Origin: Acidicapsa acidisoli
GTDB lineage: Bacteria > Acidobacteriota > Terriglobia > Terriglobales > Acidobacteriaceae
Direction of reading: 5' to 3'
Assembly (NCBI RefSeq): GCF_025685625.1
Contig: NZ_JAGSYI010000006.1
Coordinates: forward strand, 204,169-268,168
Length of the DNA stretch: 64,000 nucleotides
This document shows positions 55,392-63,148 of the stretch, piece by piece. The notes beneath the pieces were generated by a model. The model ran no database searches. It was given only the letters and a program-made list of their open reading frames with translations, and was not told the DNA's origin. Made by a program: the position numbers and the translations under genes. Position 1 is the first letter of the stretch. Each line of letters starts with the position of its first letter.

Positions 55392-56480
55392 TTAGCCGTG
55401 TGGCAGTACCGGCATGTTATCCACAAGAAACTGTGTTCCCGAGACAATCACCTTGTCGCCTTCTTTGAGACCGGCGGTAACGGCGTACGAGTTGCCGACA
55501 GTTTCTCCCAGAGTCACAGCAGTCTGGCGCGCTGCGAAGTGGCCGTCCGGTTGCTGCTGCGCGAGAAACACAAAACTCTGTCCTCCCTGTCGCGATACAG
55601 CGAGAACCGGGATCACCGGCTGCGGCGAGCTCTTCCAGATCACCCGCGCCTTAACCAGCTGCGCCGACCGGAGAACATCAGAGGTGCTATGCACAGGAGC
55701 CTTGAGCAGGATTCCCTGCAACTGGCTATCGACCTGCGGCGAGAGGAAGTCGACACTGGTGTTCTCAACAACTTTTCCGTCACTATCCAGAAGCCGCACC
55801 GGGAGCCCCAGACGAACCTGTCCGCTGCGCTCCGTCGGCGCGTAGATATAGGCTTCAAGATCCTTGTTTTCATCCACTGTCGTCAGAGCGGTGGTGGACG
55901 TCACATAGTCGCCCAAGTGAACCGGAACATCGCCAACCACCCCATCGAATGGCGCCTTGACGCGATAGTACGCGAGCTGCTCCTCAAGCGACTTACGAGT
56001 CGCGATTGCGGACTCCCAATCAGCCCGCGTATTCCGGAAAGACTGCTCGGCCTGGTCAAGCGTGTCGCGACTGGTGACTCCGGCTTCGAAAAGCTTCCGC
56101 TGCCGTTCGATCTCCAACTCGTTGTAGTCATAGAGAGCTTTTTTCTGGTTCTCGGTGGAGCGCTGGGCATCCACGAGCGCCTGTTGGCGCCGCGGGTCGA
56201 TCTCCATGATCACCTGGCCAGCGTGAACGCGATCGCCGGATTTGACCAGAATCTGCGTAAGGTTACCATCCACCTGCGGCATGACAGTGACGGAACGGCG
56301 CGACTTGATAGTCGCGACGAAATCGGAGCTCTGCTCCACCGGAGCCAGTGCGACGGATTCCGTCTGAACCGGGAATGCTTGCATCGCCGGAGCCTTTGCG
56401 GCCGCCTCCGGCTGCTTGCAGCCAGACGGGAAGACCGCGATGCCGGAAAGAATAATGCTCAGAAATATCAGACGTCTCAA
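55392..56480 (-). CDS. RND efflux periplasmic adaptor lipoprotein
   Basis: 362 residues. A lipobox-like VFPSGC at residue ~21 gives a membrane-anchored lipoprotein. The lipoyl half-motifs are IKSRRSVTVMPQVDGNLTQILVKSGDRVHAGQ and YRVKAPFDGVVGDVPVHLGDYV, separated by a coiled coil (STENQKKALYDYNELEIERQRKLFEAG). Adapts the RND permease to the outer-membrane channel. It is the upstream gene of the pair and probably shares one promoter in the 262-nt gap. Confidence 0.92.
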   Translation of the reverse strand: MRRLIFLSIILSGIAVFPSGCKQPEAAAKAPAMQAFPVQTESVALAPVEQSSDFVATIKSRRSVTVMPQVDGNLTQILVKSGDRVHAGQVIMEIDPRRQQALVDAQRSTENQKKALYDYNELEIERQRKLFEAGVTSRDTLDQAEQSFRNTRADWESAIATRKSLEEQLAYYRVKAPFDGVVGDVPVHLGDYVTSTTALTTVDENKDLEAYIYAPTERSGQVRLGLPVRLLDSDGKVVENTSVDFLSPQVDSQLQGILLKAPVHSTSDVLRSAQLVKARVIWKSSPQPVIPVLAVSRQGGQSFVFLAQQQPDGHFAARQTAVTLGETVGNSYAVTAGLKEGDKVIVSGTQFLVDNMPVLPHG

Positions 56481-56742
56481 CGTTCAGCCTCTCTTGGTGT
56501 TGAAGGACTAGTTATCTCCGGCTTGCTGTCTGTCATTTTGCGCCTCAACCAGCTCGACGAAAAAGTGACTTCCGGAAACCCTGCGAAAGGGGTACAAGTT
56601 CAGATAGATGATGTCGGTTCATAGATGACACGAGTCGCACGAGGTCGCAATTAATTGTGCCACGCGGTTCGGTACTCTCCGGGGGCTATTTGGGGAGCCA
56701 GATCCTCCCTCTCCCCCTTTGAACGAGCCTTTCCTCAACAAA

Positions 56743-57411
56743 TTACAACGCAAACGGGCTGAAATCGGTTCCCCGATCGAAGGCGTCGACCCCTTCAGCC
56801 CTCTTCAGCTTGTTAACTACAAGGTAGGTCAACGGGGTCGCGAGGGTTTCGTAGGCAACCTTAAAGCCGTAGGATGAGGCGATCATAAGGAGCATTTTCG
56901 GTCCGGACTCGACTCCCCAAAACGCGATTAGAATGACGACGGCAGTGTCCACAAGCTGACCACTGATCGTTGAGCCGATGGTTCTGGTCCACAGGAAACG
57001 GCCGCCGGTGAGAATCTTTAGCTTGGCCAAAGTATAGCTGTTGGTGAACTCGCCAGCCCAATAGGCAACCAGGCTGGCGACGGCGAAACGCGGCACAAGC
57101 CCGAAGACCGTTGCGAAAGCCGCTTGATCGTGCCATCCAGGGGCCGGTGGAAGCGCAACAGCAATCTCGCCCATCACAGCCAGCAATCCCATGGCGAAGA
57201 AACCCATCCAGATGGCCCTGCGCGACGCAGCGTAACCGTAGACCTCCGTGAAAACGTCACCACAAATATAGGTCACGGGGAAAAGCAACTGCGCGCCGCT
57301 GACCAGCAGTGGCCCGATCTGACAGATTTTGGGTCCGATCAGGTTGGACACGACAAGAACGACGACAAAAACGATCGTCAAGGTGTCCAGATATCGGAAT
57401 CGGGAAGTCAC
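56743..57411 (-). CDS. yhhQ: Queuosine precursor transporter (YhhQ/VUT family)
   Basis: 222 residues from a GTG at 57411, giving VTSRFRYLDTLTIVFVVVLVVSNLIGPK, which matches the usual start of the family; the longer frame runs into the tRNA gene. Six hydrophobic segments, with FPVTYICGDVFTEVYGYAASRRAIW and the conserved RTIGSTISGQLVDTAVVILIAF motif. It imports queuine-type precursors such as preQ0/preQ1. There is no queuosine synthesis gene near it. The Shine-Dalgarno site is weak. Confidence 0.88.
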   Translation of the reverse strand: MTSRFRYLDTLTIVFVVVLVVSNLIGPKICQIGPLLVSGAQLLFPVTYICGDVFTEVYGYAASRRAIWMGFFAMGLLAVMGEIAVALPPAPGWHDQAAFATVFGLVPRFAVASLVAYWAGEFTNSYTLAKLKILTGGRFLWTRTIGSTISGQLVDTAVVILIAFWGVESGPKMLLMIASSYGFKVAYETLATPLTYLVVNKLKRAEGVDAFDRGTDFSPFAL

Positions 57412-57519
57412 GATACTGAGAATAGCCGATGCCGGGCTTGGCAGCTTTTGACACACCCGCCACAAGTTGTTAGCCTCAGAGAGTGCGGTATTCGGAGGCC
57501 ACTCCGAAGTACTTCTCGC

Positions 57520-57597
57520 GTCCCCGTCGTCTAGCCCGGCCCAGGACACCGCCCTTTCACGGCGATAACACGGGTTCAAATCCCGTCGGGGACGCCA
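57520..57597 (+). tRNA. tRNA-Glu (UUC) with encoded CCA
   Basis: Acceptor arm GTCCCCG (57520-57526) pairs with CGGGGAC (57587-57593), followed by G and CCA. The anticodon loop CTTTCAC in stem CGCC/GGCG gives anticodon TTC. The T arm CGGGTTCAAATCCCG is canonical. Immediately downstream begins an integrated element; tRNA 3' ends are the usual integration site. Confidence 0.95.
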
Positions 57598-57645
57598 ATT
57601 AAATCAATTGCTTACAGTCTGCATGATAACCAGTTAGTAAACTTG

Positions 57646-57668
57646 TCGGGCAACTTTCGGGCAAACTT
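57646..57668. repeat. Short tandem repeat near the tRNA border
   Basis: Adjacent copies TCGGGCAACTT and TCGGGCAAACTT (one-base insertion), ~50 bp from the tRNA 3' end. It could be an integrase arm-type binding site, inferred only from position. Confidence 0.4.
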
Positions 57669-58040
57669 GCATCCGGGGCGTGTCGTTCGCGCTCACTCCG
57701 CAGACCCAGCCGGTACGGTTGAAAGCCTGGACTGAGCACCCCCCACACCCCCAAATTTGCGATCCGTGCGAGGCCGCGCCCCCATCCCCGTCAATCTCGG
57801 TCAAATTTAGAACTTGGGGTATACCCCTATTCCGAAGCATTGAACCGCGCAGGATGTCCAGGTCACACCTGGATTCAAAAGCATATCCGGTCGCACCCCA
57901 ATATCAGAACTTCTAGTCCAGCGAATGATTGAGGTGGCAATCACTCATGAAGTCTTCCAGAGTTCTTAACGCATTCATGAGTGTCTAGCGCTCACATTTA
58001 TAGCAAATTAGTGTTGCATTTTGACCTAGACAGGGTCACT

Positions 58041-58084
58041 ATCATAGCTTGGAGTCACTAAAACATCATAGCTTGGAGCCACTA
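58041..58084 (+). repeat. 24-bp-period direct repeat upstream of the protease gene
   Basis: ATCATAGCTTGGAGTCACTA (58041-58060) and ATCATAGCTTGGAGCCACTA (58065-58084) differ at one position. Each contains GGAG. Confidence 0.7.
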
Positions 58085-58090
58085 ACACCC

Positions 58091-59053
58091 TTGAGAATAA
58101 AGACACTCTTCTACCTTCCAATGATTTTCTGCCTTGCACTTGATTCTCAATCACAAGTGCCAGCACCGAAGCACGAAGCACAGCTACATCACATATTTAG
58201 TGCTCATCGAGACAACGATAATCTGCCGCAGCGGTTCAACGATCTCCAATGCGCTCTGGTGTTAATTCAATCGGGTCCGCGATTGGGTACCGGATTTTAC
58301 ATCAGCGCAGAGGGAGACTTAGCGACAGCTTCCCACGTATTGGGCGACCGGACTTTCACGGCGAATCCCGATGGATCAATAAACGCCGACTTGTCGATGC
58401 CTCCCTCGATAACGATCACGGATAGCAAGGGCAAGAAATCGGACATCCTAACTCGCAAGGTCGAGTCCAATCCAGATGCATGGACATCGGACGTAGCTCG
58501 CATTGCGACCGGAGAGCCGAGGACATGTTGGCTGCGCGAGGCAGATGATTTAAAGTCTCGCCCTGGAGAGCATGTCATTGCACTTGGGTACCCAGGGCTT
58601 TCCTTTCAAGCGCTCACTATTTACACAGGCGTTATGAGTGCTCGTCTGAAAACCAATCTGCCGACTCTTACAAGAAGCGGTCAGCCGTTCATTCCCACCA
58701 ATGACTTCATCAGAGTTCAAATGCCAATATCGACTGGCCTGTCTGGAGCGCCGGTGATTGACGATGAGAACCGTGTTCTTGGAGTGGTTACAAACGCTGG
58801 CGGATGGACAGGCGACCTAGACAACCTACTGGTTGCTTTCAGGAGCGGCGCGTTCAATACAGTTCAACCACCGCCGAACCCGAACCTGCCTCCAAACGCA
58901 GTTACATTCACACTTAATTCAATGGCTTTGACGGGGGAACTTGCGGGACTGTTTCATGATTTTGCGTCTCCGGGGTACGGAGATGCCGTGCCACTTCGCT
59001 ACTTGCGGAAACCACAGCCAAAAAGTCCGCAACCCTCATCACATAGCCATTAA
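58091..59053 (+). CDS. Exported trypsin-like (HtrA-type) serine protease
   Basis: A TTG at 58091 gives 320 residues and a signal peptide (RIKTLFYLPMIFCLAL); an earlier TTG at 58049 is in frame. The chymotrypsin-fold triad is intact: His in LATASHVLG, Asp in WTSDVARI, and Ser in STGLSGAPVID. No PDZ domain is present, so it is a bare protease of the HtrA catalytic type. It is the first gene of the element beside the tRNA. Phage or satellite elements seldom carry a signal-peptide-bearing protease; it may act on the cell envelope during release. Role inferred. Confidence 0.8.
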   Translation: MRIKTLFYLPMIFCLALDSQSQVPAPKHEAQLHHIFSAHRDNDNLPQRFNDLQCALVLIQSGPRLGTGFYISAEGDLATASHVLGDRTFTANPDGSINADLSMPPSITITDSKGKKSDILTRKVESNPDAWTSDVARIATGEPRTCWLREADDLKSRPGEHVIALGYPGLSFQALTIYTGVMSARLKTNLPTLTRSGQPFIPTNDFIRVQMPISTGLSGAPVIDDENRVLGVVTNAGGWTGDLDNLLVAFRSGAFNTVQPPPNPNLPPNAVTFTLNSMALTGELAGLFHDFASPGYGDAVPLRYLRKPQPKSPQPSSHSH

Positions 59054-59225
59054 ACACCACTGGCGTGTTGGGGTCCGCGAGTCTGACAGTAGTGACACGA
59101 CCAGACAAAACAACCTTTTCGTCGTTATCTTTAATGCTGTCGCCGTTAGGCTTAGCATCGTTCTGCGCATGGGCAGAAGCGACACATCCGAAGCACAGTA
59201 GCACGGCGGCAATAGCTTGACGCAT
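58914..59225 (-). CDS. Small secreted protein, antisense to the protease 3' end
   Basis: 103 residues from an ATG at 59225 with GAGGGGG upstream; a longer frame to 59471 is not used. It starts MRQAIAAVLLCFGCVASAHAQ, a clear signal peptide. The mature part contains VVLSGRVTTVRLADPNTPVVFNGYVMRV, a beta-rich stretch. Its last 140 nt overlap the protease gene in the opposite direction. Because both frames have signal peptides, either could be a false call, but the start evidence is good for both. Function unknown. Confidence 0.55.
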   Translation of the reverse strand: MRQAIAAVLLCFGCVASAHAQNDAKPNGDSIKDNDEKVVLSGRVTTVRLADPNTPVVFNGYVMRVADFLAVVSASSEVARHLRTPETQNHETVPQVPPSKPLN

Positions 59226-59616
59226 TTTCAAAACCCCCTCGTCAGGTTGGCCTATTGTACATGGCCAGAGTGATCCCGGCAAGTATTTAGACTGACACAT
59301 TTGGAATATGTCATACGCAATTATTGCATTGAAATTCCGACCCCGAAACCGTTTTCTTTCCAAGATGGCACTTCCGAGCAAACACGGAAGTAACTCGAAA
59401 TCGCAAACGTCAGATGTTCTTAGAGATATCTCCGTCCAGTCACATCCACGTATGTATCTGTCATAAAACAACTTGCACCCACCATCGATATGCGCTAAGG
59501 TAACTCATGCCCAGTCGGGCATCTGCACCATGTTTCATCCCCAGTCGGGGCGGGTTAAAGCAGTCGCCTAAGCCTGAATCAAGCTGAAATCCCACTTTGA
59601 TTCGAGGTTTGGACCC
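59226..59616. other. Leader region ahead of the capsid gene
   Basis: No gene. It includes two short hairpins with the same loop at 59509-59520 and 59539-59550 (described separately). The rest is AT-richer than host DNA. Confidence 0.5.
59509..59550 (+). repeat. Pair of identical-loop hairpins 30 nt apart upstream of the capsid gene
   Basis: GCCCAGTCGGGC (59509-59520) and CCCCAGTCGGGG (59539-59550) share the AGTC loop and have 4-bp stems that differ by a compensating base change. Shared flank TCAT precedes both. Spacing is exactly 30 nt, near three turns of DNA or a protein dimer spacing. They may bind an element-encoded regulator. Confidence 0.6.
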
Positions 59617-60651
59617 ATGCCCACACAAATTGCAGACATTATTGTTCCTGAAATCTTCAGCGCATACGTTGCTGAGAATTCGCTTGTCAGTACCGCGCTT
59701 TTCCAGAGCGGCGTCCTGGTGCGCAACAACCTGATGCAGCAGTACCTTCAGGCCGGTGCGCCAAGCTTTACAGTGCCGTTCTGGCAGGATTTGCCCGATA
59801 CGGAAGCCAACATTGGGACCGACAATCCCGCAGACGTTGCAACCCCTCTGAAAGTCACTGCGCGTGACTTGATAGTGCGCAAGTCCTTCGTCAATCAGTC
59901 GTGGGCGCAGATGGACCTTGCCAACGATTTGAGCGGCAGCAATGCCCTGGAGCGAGTACAGAGCAGGGTTAGCGCGTATTGGGCGCGGCAATGGGAATTC
60001 CGGCTCATTGCGTCATTGCTTGGCGTGCTCTATTCAAACGTCGCCAACAACAACAGCGACATGGTCAATGATGTCAGCGGAGCAACCGGAACCGTGACCC
60101 TACCGGGAACGAATGTTACTGTCCCGGCGAACACGTTCAACGGTTCCGCAGTCATCGACACAGCGTTGACCATTGGCGACCGCCTTTCCGATATGAAGGC
60201 AATTGCCTGCCATTCGTACATCTATGGGGAGATGCTGAAGAACAATGAAATTCAGTATTTCAAGCCGTCCGATAACAGTATGGTAATTCCGACTTACAAA
60301 GGCATGGCCGTAATCGTGGATGACAACCTTGTCACAGCGACCGCTGGAGTCTATGTCACGATTCTGTTTGGTCCTGGTGCCGTAGGATTCGGTTTGAGCG
60401 AGCCTGTATCAGGCTTCGGAACCGAAGTCTATCGGTATCCGAGCTTTGGCAACGGTGCAGGTGAGACTGCGTTGTTCTCGCGCTGGAATCTGGCACTGCA
60501 TCCCCTTGGCATGAGTTGGAATGATGGCACTGGCGCGAATGCAGTCGTTGGACCTTCGCCAGTCATAACTGATCTTTCAAACGCTGCCCATTGGACGCGA
60601 GCCGTATCACAGCGCAAGTCAATTCCGATTGCGTTCCTCATCAGCAAGTAG
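59617..60651 (+). CDS. Phage-type major capsid protein (Gp13-like)
   Basis: 344 residues with GAGG upstream. The start MPTQIADIIVPEIFSAYVAENSLVSTALFQSGVL, then FTVPFWQDL, LKVTARDLIVRKSFVNQSWAQMDLANDLSG and VSAYWARQWEFRLIASLLGVLYSNV, matches the Gp13-like phage capsid family as I recall it. The chain is beta-rich in its second half (VIVDDNLVTATAGVYVTILFGPGAVGFG). It would build the particle shell. No portal, protease or tail gene is next to it. A terminator-like hairpin follows at 60672-60698. Confidence 0.75.
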   Translation: MPTQIADIIVPEIFSAYVAENSLVSTALFQSGVLVRNNLMQQYLQAGAPSFTVPFWQDLPDTEANIGTDNPADVATPLKVTARDLIVRKSFVNQSWAQMDLANDLSGSNALERVQSRVSAYWARQWEFRLIASLLGVLYSNVANNNSDMVNDVSGATGTVTLPGTNVTVPANTFNGSAVIDTALTIGDRLSDMKAIACHSYIYGEMLKNNEIQYFKPSDNSMVIPTYKGMAVIVDDNLVTATAGVYVTILFGPGAVGFGLSEPVSGFGTEVYRYPSFGNGAGETALFSRWNLALHPLGMSWNDGTGANAVVGPSPVITDLSNAAHWTRAVSQRKSIPIAFLISK

Positions 60652-60671
60652 AGTTCCCCCAGCAGGGAAAA

Positions 60672-60698
60672 GAGGGGCAGTCTGAACCGCTGCCCCTC
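60672..60698 (+). terminator. Hairpin between capsid and HTH genes
   Basis: Perfect 9-bp stem: GAGGGGCAG (60672-60680) and CTGCCCCTC (60690-60698), 9-nt loop, followed by CTCTTATT. It would limit readthrough of the capsid message. Confidence 0.6.
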
Positions 60699-60720
60699 GC
60701 CTCTTATTGGAGCATTGAAC

Positions 60721-61287
60721 ATGGGAGCACCTAGAAAGCATCCACCAGCAGGGGCAGCAGCGACTATCGAACAGATGGCCGCACAAGGTCATGCAATCGT
60801 CGGCATTGCAAAGCATTTCGGTGTATCGCGTGAAACGTTCAAGCGCTGGTGCGATGAAGACGAAGCAATCCAAGAGGCTTTTGAGATCGGACGCGAAACA
60901 GAGCGGCAAGCCTTACATGCGCTAGTCGTTCAATCCGCAGTAATGAACAAGCCTGCAAACGTGAATGCATTCTTCATTTTGAAATCGCGTCATGGGTACA
61001 GGGAGAACGATTCGGCCAACGTTAACGTAGGGGTTGCCGTAGCGCCCACCCATGTCCTTGTCATCAAAGACTTCGGCAGTGATGAAAACTGGCAGGCTAA
61101 GGCCATCGCGCAACAGAGGGCACTAGCTGCGCTCAATTCACCAGAGGCCGCTCCAAAACAGCTAGAAGGCTCTCAGGCTGCGTCAGTGCCAGTCCATGAG
61201 CCTTCGGTATACCAGCCCGAACCGGAGTCCGTAGCAAGCTCCACAGTATTTGATTTTGGACCGCCTAGCTGGAGGCCGAAAGGCTGA
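60721..61287 (+). CDS. Terminase-small-like helix-turn-helix protein
   Basis: 188 residues with GGAG upstream. Residues ~15-55 form a HTH (MAAQGHAIVGIAKHFGVSRETFKRWCDED). Then ALHALVVQSAVMNKPANVNAFFILKSRHGYRE, a segment often found in phage small terminase-like proteins. The C-terminal third is Pro/Gln-rich and disordered. Small terminases bind the packaging start site. No large terminase is in the window. Alternative: a phage-type DNA-binding regulator. Confidence 0.6.
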   Translation: MGAPRKHPPAGAAATIEQMAAQGHAIVGIAKHFGVSRETFKRWCDEDEAIQEAFEIGRETERQALHALVVQSAVMNKPANVNAFFILKSRHGYRENDSANVNVGVAVAPTHVLVIKDFGSDENWQAKAIAQQRALAALNSPEAAPKQLEGSQAASVPVHEPSVYQPEPESVASSTVFDFGPPSWRPKG

Positions 61288-61349
61288 TCTTTGGCGCAAG
61301 AAAAGGGCTTGCCTCCACATGGGAAGCAACCCGATTCTTTGCCCCTGGA

Positions 61350-61889
61350 CTAACGCAAGCCGAAGTTATTCGCCAGATTGAACGTTCCTGAAGCTGCCGT
61401 GCGACGTTGACCGGACCCGCTCGCAGCGCCGGAAGCTCGCGAAACTGTGACTATCTTGCGAAACAGTTTTGTTCGCTCGCTGTCATCTTCCGCCTCGGTC
61501 AAATACTTTGCCAGTTCCAAAGGCTCACACTTGACGGCTCGCCCCTCTGCGTCAACTGCTGGCTTGCCATCCTTCGTCAACAGCGTAAGCTCTCCATCCT
61601 TGCCTTGGACCTGGAAATGAGCTTGTAGCGTCTGCAAGAAATAGTCCGGCACATCTGACATTGACTTGGCAAGTTGCTTCAGCGGTTGGCCGACTTCCAA
61701 TTCGTGCGCTCTCGATTCCGCTGCGGTCACTCTGCCCTGCGTTTCGGTCAAAGTAGTTTCAAGCTCTGCGATACGTGCCTTGTCTTTCTGTCGCTTGCCG
61801 AGCAATTCAGAATGAACCTTCTGGAGTTTGAGCAATTCGCTTGCTGCGTCAAGTTGGCCGTTAGTAGGTTGTTCGATTGGTTCGGGCAT
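61350..61889 (-). CDS. Coiled-coil protein, scaffold-like
   Basis: 179 residues. An N-terminal polar coiled coil (about 15-65: LLKLQKVHSELLGKRQKDKARIAELETTL) is followed by SDVPDYFLQTLQAHFQVQGKDG and a Ser/Gly/Ala-rich tail. Phage scaffolding proteins have this shape, but it is on the opposite strand to the capsid gene. It overlaps the RHH gene stop by one base (TAATG), so the two are coupled. Confidence 0.5.
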   Translation of the reverse strand: MPEPIEQPTNGQLDAASELLKLQKVHSELLGKRQKDKARIAELETTLTETQGRVTAAESRAHELEVGQPLKQLAKSMSDVPDYFLQTLQAHFQVQGKDGELTLLTKDGKPAVDAEGRAVKCEPLELAKYLTEAEDDSERTKLFRKIVTVSRASGAASGSGQRRTAASGTFNLANNFGLR

Positions 61890-62380
61890 TATTCACCATC
61901 CTTCGACTTCGCGCTAGTCAAAGCATCAACCTTGATTTGTTGCCATCGCTCCAAAATCAATTTGCCGTTCAACTTCCCGTCAGCCGTTTTCAGTTCCCTG
62001 CGCGAGAGCACATAGTCCCAAATCTTACGGTCGTCGTCGCTCAACAGATGGTCAAAGGATCGGGCCAAAGTCTGAAGGCGAATCCACGGATGCTCTGACC
62101 AAAGAGCAGTTGCGAAGTCGGACAAAGGATCGGAGACAGTCAAGCTCCGCGCCTTGAATTTCTCCATCCGTTCGGCAAAGGATAGCTCTCGAACCTCAGG
62201 TTCTTCATTCCAAGCTGCCATTGGATTAACGCTTACTTTATTGAAACTATCTTGCAGGGCAGACTCAACATACGCTGTGATGGTCACGCCCCGCGCACGA
62301 GCCGCAAGCTCCGTAATGTACCGCAACTTCGGATCAAGCCGGATATTCAGATGTGTGGGGATGTCGTTATTTACGGGCAT
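61889..62380 (-). CDS. Ribbon-helix-helix type DNA-binding protein
   Basis: 163 residues with a strong AAGGAG site 6 nt before the ATG. Residues 8-50 (IPTHLNIRLDPKLRYITELAARARGVTITAYVESAL) form a ribbon-helix-helix of the Arc/MetJ type. The rest (WNEEPEVRELSFAERMEKFKARSLTVSDPL) has no known domain. It may bind the palindrome at 62414-62433 and repress itself and the excisionase gene; this is inference. Confidence 0.6.
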   Translation of the reverse strand: MPVNNDIPTHLNIRLDPKLRYITELAARARGVTITAYVESALQDSFNKVSVNPMAAWNEEPEVRELSFAERMEKFKARSLTVSDPLSDFATALWSEHPWIRLQTLARSFDHLLSDDDRKIWDYVLSRRELKTADGKLNGKLILERWQQIKVDALTSAKSKDGE

Positions 62381-62413
62381 TTGGTTGCTCCTTCTAAGGA
62401 CAGCCTATTCTTT

Positions 62414-62433
62414 GTGTTGACATTTGTCAACAC
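62414..62433. promoter_or_regulatory. Perfect 20-bp palindromic operator with divergent promoters
   Basis: GTGTTGAC (62414-62421), spacer ATTT, GTCAACAC (62426-62433). TTGACA occurs on both strands inside it: plus with GATGAT (62440-62445, 17-nt spacer), minus with TAGGCT (62407-62402, 17-nt spacer). Both -35 boxes lie inside the palindrome, so one dimer could block both genes. Confidence 0.75.
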
Positions 62434-62462
62434 GTTTGGGATGATCGTCTCAGGAGATACCC

Positions 62463-62684
62463 ATGGACAATTCCCCGATCCTTCTCAGCATCCCCGCAGC
62501 CGCCCACCGTCTGTCCATTAGTAGAAGCCGCCTCTATGAACTCTTGGCAGAGGGCGGGATTCGCAGCGTCAAATCAGGTCGTAGGCGATTGGTAGACGCA
62601 GCAAGTCTCAATCAATGGGCAGCTAACTTGCCGCAGCAACAACTGAAGCAATCAACCGCATCGAAGGAGCAACCATGCCTCTAA
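62463..62684 (+). CDS. Excisionase/AlpA-type DNA-binding protein
   Basis: 73 residues behind AGGAG. A winged HTH of the HTH_17 type (ILLSIPAAAHRLSISRSRLYELLAEGGIRSVKSGRRRLVDAASLNQWAANLPQ). These proteins direct excision or control integrase genes in phages and islands. The last 10 nt overlap the next gene. No integrase is visible. Confidence 0.8.
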   Translation: MDNSPILLSIPAAAHRLSISRSRLYELLAEGGIRSVKSGRRRLVDAASLNQWAANLPQQQLKQSTASKEQPCL

Positions 62685-63148
62685 ATCCCAATCTTGTTAA
62701 GCACGGTTTGGATGATGAATTCTACGAGACGGCCTGCCCCACCATTGGCACGTTGATGCTTGCTCGTTTCTCAACCCCTGAAAGGCACAACCCGGTTATC
62801 TATGGCGCTGATGGTCTATTCTTTGCGACCTATCCGACGCAGCGAACGTACATTCGGCCTGCATTGCGGAATGAGTTCGACATATTCACGTCTGAAGCTG
62901 AGTTCCAAGCGAGGCCGATGCTTTGGGTTCTGGTAACGCAGACTTCACCTGGACATCACATGATTCTTCCGGTATGGCGAGGCCATGCCTTTTGGAATGG
63001 ACCAGATGTAGCAACGGATCAAGGCGTTGCTGAAGTCTTCCTGCAAATGTGTCTGCGTCAAGGGTTGAATCTAAGCGAATGGTACGGATACGTTAGCGAT
63101 CAACGTGTACGCAAGAGCGATAAAGCCAGAAAGCTAAGGGTGAATTAG
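62675..63148 (+). CDS. Element protein of unknown function
   Basis: 157 residues with AAGGAG upstream, in the same context (AAGGAGCAACC) as the RHH gene. It has short motifs LARFSTPERHNPVIYGADGLFFATYPTQRT and HHMILPVWRGHAFWNGPDV. No domain is recognised. It overlaps both the excisionase and the prim-pol frames, so it belongs to a polycistronic unit. Confidence 0.65.
   Translation: MPLNPNLVKHGLDDEFYETACPTIGTLMLARFSTPERHNPVIYGADGLFFATYPTQRTYIRPALRNEFDIFTSEAEFQARPMLWVLVTQTSPGHHMILPVWRGHAFWNGPDVATDQGVAEVFLQMCLRQGLNLSEWYGYVSDQRVRKSDKARKLRVN

Larger units (their letters stand above)
57598..58090. other. Non-coding border of the integrated element
   Basis: No gene is supported. A tandem repeat lies at 57646-57668 (TCGGGCAACTT, then TCGGGCAAACTT). 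A second tandem repeat of 20 bp (19/20 match, period 24) lies at 58041-58060 and 58065-58084. The second copy contains the GGAG used by the protease gene. The first may be an integrase arm site. Confidence 0.5.

Noticed and set aside
55398..56624. 408-codon plus-strand frame
   Set aside because: Shadow of the RND adaptor gene; no family features and no ribosome site at its start.
56743..57597. Functional link between the queuosine transporter and tRNA-Glu
   Set aside because: Queuosine is found in tRNAs with GUN anticodons (Asp, Asn, His, Tyr), not Glu (UUC); the neighbourhood is probably chance.
57634..57916. Two short frames on both strands after the tRNA
   Set aside because: Pro/Ser-rich translations, no ribosome site; both fit chance frames in non-coding DNA.
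59461..59991. 176-codon minus-strand frame over the capsid start
   Set aside because: It is antisense to the capsid gene and its frame has no family features or ribosome site.
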